DNA of 64,000 nt from Cupriavidus basilensis (lineage in GTDB: Bacteria > Pseudomonadota > Gammaproteobacteria > Burkholderiales > Burkholderiaceae): assembly GCF_000876015.1 (NCBI RefSeq), contig NZ_BBQM01000003.1, positions 1 to 64,000 on the forward strand, read 5' to 3'. Under the pieces are notes generated by a model. That model saw only the letters and a list, made by a program, of their open reading frames with translations, was not told the origin of the DNA and made no database searches. Positions 62,183-64,000 of this stretch are shown piece by piece (position 1 is the first letter of the stretch; each line of letters opens with the position of its first letter). A program made the position numbers and the translations under genes.

Positions 62183-62461
62183 CGCGTCTGCCCTGTGTGG
62201 TGGCTGGGAATGTCATCACGATAGGGGGCCGGCGCGGCGCAAGCAATGACGCCCGCCGCGGCATCGTTACTCCGGGCGTAAGTGTCGGCGCCGCCGCAGT
62301 TAGCGCCAGGCTAACGATCCGTCCGCCGGGTTGATTGATGCGTCCCGGCGGCCTGCCTAAGGTAGACCGTGACGGAAGCCCGCATGGCGCGGCGCGTTCC
62401 GCGCACCCGCAAAAACAGCCTGCGCGCAAGCACGCCGGCAGGCCATCTGGAGACAAGCACC
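62183..62461. promoter_or_regulatory. Divergent mdc-mad control region with two LysR-type boxes
   Basis: This 279-bp gap between mdcA (-) and madL (+) contains TTAC-N7-GTAA (62267-62281) and the perfect dyad GTTAGC (62299-62304) / GCTAAC (62310-62315). The two are 30 bases apart. Both fit LysR-type boxes, and a LysR gene lies at 63,649, so this is the likely MdcR control region for both directions. Confidence 0.6.
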
Positions 62462-62866
62462 ATGATCATCTACGGAACCGCCTTGCTGGCGGTCTGCCAT
62501 CTCGCCGGCCTGTTCCTCGGCGAACTGCTCGGCGTGGCCATCGGCGTCAAGGCCAACGTGGGCGGCGTCGGCATCGCCATGCTGCTGCTCATCGGCATCC
62601 GGCTGTGGCTGCACGGGCGCGGCCTGCTGCCGCGCGAGACCGAGGCCGGCGTGGGCTTCTGGGGCGCGATGTACATCCCGGTGGTGGTGGCGATGGCGGC
62701 GCAGCAGAACGTGGTCGCCGCGCTGCGCGGCGGGCCGGTCGCGCTGCTCGCCGCGTTCGGCGCGGTGCTGGTGTCGGCCGGCTGCATCGCCGTGCTGAGC
62801 CGCACCGGCGACCACGCGCCGCTGCCGCCGCTCGACGCCGACGGCGCCGCCGTCTCCACGCACTGA
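62462..62866 (+). CDS. madL: Malonate transporter subunit MadL
   Basis: The 134-residue inner-membrane protein of the MadL family starts [20 protein letters not shown], and four hydrophobic segments follow. With MadM it takes up malonate as a sodium- or proton-coupled symporter. Start ATG 62462 has GGAGACAAGCACC upstream. Confidence 0.92.
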   Translation: MIIYGTALLAVCHLAGLFLGELLGVAIGVKANVGGVGIAMLLLIGIRLWLHGRGLLPRETEAGVGFWGAMYIPVVVAMAAQQNVVAALRGGPVALLAAFGAVLVSAGCIAVLSRTGDHAPLPPLDADGAAVSTH

Positions 62867-62878
62867 GGAGCCGCCATC

Positions 62879-63652
62879 ATGCATTCCATCCCGCACATGT
62901 TCCAGGCCGTGCTGCTGCAGAACGGCCTGGTCACGGCCTTCGCCGCGGTCGGCATCATCATGTGGCTGTCGTCGCGGCTGTCGCGCTGGCTGACCTTCGG
63001 CCGCGTGCACGGCTCGGCCATCGCCATCGTCATCGGCCTGCTGCTGGCCTACTACGGCGGCATCGTCACCGGCAAGGAAAAGGGCCTGGCCGACCTCTCG
63101 CTGTTCTCCGGCATCGGCCTGATGGGTGGCGCCATGCTGCGCGACTTCGCCATCGTCGCCACCGCGTTCGAGGTGCAGGTCACGGAAGCGCGCAAGGCCG
63201 GGCTGGTGGGCGCGGTCTCGCTGCTGCTCGGCACCGTGCTGCCGTTCATCGTCGGCGCGGCGGTGGCGCGCGCGTTCGGCTACAGCGACGCGGTCAGCAT
63301 GACCACCATCGGCGCCGGCGCCGTGACCTACATCGTCGGGCCGGTCACCGGCGCGGCGCTCGGCGCCAGTTCCGACGTGATCGCGCTGAGCATCGCCACC
63401 GGTCTCATCAAGGCCATCATCGTGATGGTCGGCACGCCGATGGCGGCCGGCTTCCTCGGCCTGAACAACCCGCGCGCGGCGATGGTGTTCGGCGGGCTGG
63501 CCGGCACCGTCAGCGGCGTCTCGGCCGGGCTGGCCGCGACCGACCGCCGGCTGGTGCCCTACGGCGCGCTGGTCGCCACGTTCCACACCGGGCTGGGCTG
63601 CCTGCTGGGGCCGTCGCTGCTGTTCCTGGCCACCAAGGCGGTGGTCGGCTAG
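62879..63652 (+). CDS. madM: Malonate transporter subunit MadM
   Basis: The 257-residue inner-membrane protein of the MadM family has many hydrophobic segments, with conserved GLMGGAMLRDFAIVATAFEV and GAGAVTYIVGPVTGAALGAS. It begins 12 bases after madL. Its stop codon TAG shares the CTAG palindrome with the stop of the convergent LysR gene. Confidence 0.92.
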   Translation: MHSIPHMFQAVLLQNGLVTAFAAVGIIMWLSSRLSRWLTFGRVHGSAIAIVIGLLLAYYGGIVTGKEKGLADLSLFSGIGLMGGAMLRDFAIVATAFEVQVTEARKAGLVGAVSLLLGTVLPFIVGAAVARAFGYSDAVSMTTIGAGAVTYIVGPVTGAALGASSDVIALSIATGLIKAIIVMVGTPMAAGFLGLNNPRAAMVFGGLAGTVSGVSAGLAATDRRLVPYGALVATFHTGLGCLLGPSLLFLATKAVVG

Positions 63653-64000
63653 CCTTCGCGCTCGCGCATCGCCAGCCGGCACACCGCGGCCAGCGCGAGC
63701 AGGTTGGGATCGCGCTCGCGCCGGCGCAGGAAGCTCAGGCCGATGCGCTGGCGCAGCCGGTATTGCGGCGACAGCGGGATCAGCGTCACCTTGTGCGGCA
63801 GCATGTCGCGCACGCGCCCCGGCAGCAGCGCGTAGCCCACGCCGCCGCTCACGAGGTTCATCAGCGAGAAGATGTCGCCGGTCTTCATCACCACCTTGGG
63901 CGTGAAGCCGGCGATGCGGAAGGCTTCCACGAAGCCCTGGAAGGTGACGAAGCCTTCGCTGAGCGAGACGAAGGCTTCGTCGCGGCAGGCGTGCAGGTCG
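63649..64000 (-). CDS. mdcR: LysR-family regulator, C-terminal part (mdcR position)
   Basis: The frame runs from the window edge to the stop at 63649 and gives the last about 117 residues of a LysR sensor domain (GDIFSLMNLVSGGVGYALLP, then GRVRDMLPHKVTLIPLSPQY). The helix-turn-helix end is outside the window. Its place next to madLM and the mdc operon matches MdcR, the malonate-responsive activator. Confidence 0.82.
   Translation of the reverse strand, partial: DLHACRDEAFVSLSEGFVTFQGFVEAFRIAGFTPKVVMKTGDIFSLMNLVSGGVGYALLPGRVRDMLPHKVTLIPLSPQYRLRQRIGLSFLRRRERDPNLLALAAVCRLAMREREG

Noticed and set aside
59595-62456. 953-codon minus-strand frame read as one protein
   Set aside because: Only its last 309 codons are MdcB. 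The front part is a shadow of mdcA, which is read in another frame with complete family motifs.
1-64000. CRISPR arrays, insertion sequences, rRNA and tRNA genes
   Set aside because: No regular direct-repeat/spacer array, no transposase-like frame and no tRNA or rRNA sequence was seen on reading both strands.

Overview
The window holds the right-hand 53 kb of an integrative and conjugative element (ICE) of the Tn4371 type, followed by about 11 kb of host chromosome. The host looks like a betaproteobacterium of the order Burkholderiales, most likely a Cupriavidus/Ralstonia relative. The reasons are the ICE family, the malonate decarboxylase operon with madLM, a PXPV-repeat protein, and a very high G+C past about position 53,010. 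The species call is inference. The left end of the element, including its integrase and attL, is outside the window.

Positions 1-3073 carry a two-gene, minus-strand locus: an OLD-type ATPase/TOPRIM nuclease followed two bases later by a UvrD-type helicase that runs off the window edge. This is the architecture of a Gabija anti-phage system, in an unusually AT-rich accessory block. Positions 3.7-15.9 kb are ICE core: DUF932, ParB, DUF736, an XRE regulator, DUF2958, a DUF2285 protein resembling the excision activator FseA, an excisionase-like HTH protein, a RepA-type initiator with three iterons, ParA, a ribbon-helix-helix protein, DUF2840, the TraF signal peptidase and a VirD2/RlxS-type relaxase.

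Positions 15.9-39.0 kb are a cargo island inserted directly behind the relaxase stop codon. It is built almost wholly around iron-siderophore handling: two siderophore-interacting reductases, a complete RND efflux pump (fusion protein, permease, NodT-type channel), a Fur-like regulator, a Sel1 protein, a catecholate-type TonB receptor, PiuC hydroxylase, DUF3649/PepSY/DUF3325 membrane proteins, a dedicated exbB-exbD-tonB set, an SDR, a TetR regulator, a flavin monooxygenase and an AraC regulator. A pair of paralogous unknown proteins of about 135 residues sits at the two ends. A 27-bp dyad (arms TGGCC/GGCCA) recurs at three places in the island, with a weaker fourth, and is the best candidate for an undescribed regulon, probably that of the AraC protein.

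Positions 39.0-52.8 kb return to ICE core: a LysR regulator (traR position), an entry-exclusion-like lipoprotein, TraG coupling protein, a CopG protein and trbBCDEJ-(lipoprotein)-LFGI plus DUF2274, nearly all coupled by ATGA overlaps and closed by a strong terminator. The element appears to end near a T-run at 52,998-53,003.

The chromosomal part has three short genes, a PXPV-repeat exported protein, an EamA exporter divergent from an Lrp/AsnC regulator, and the malonate operon mdcABCDEGH (minus strand). The operon is divergent from the malonate transporter madLM, and a LysR regulator (mdcR position) is cut by the window end. No transposase, CRISPR array, rRNA or tRNA was recognised.
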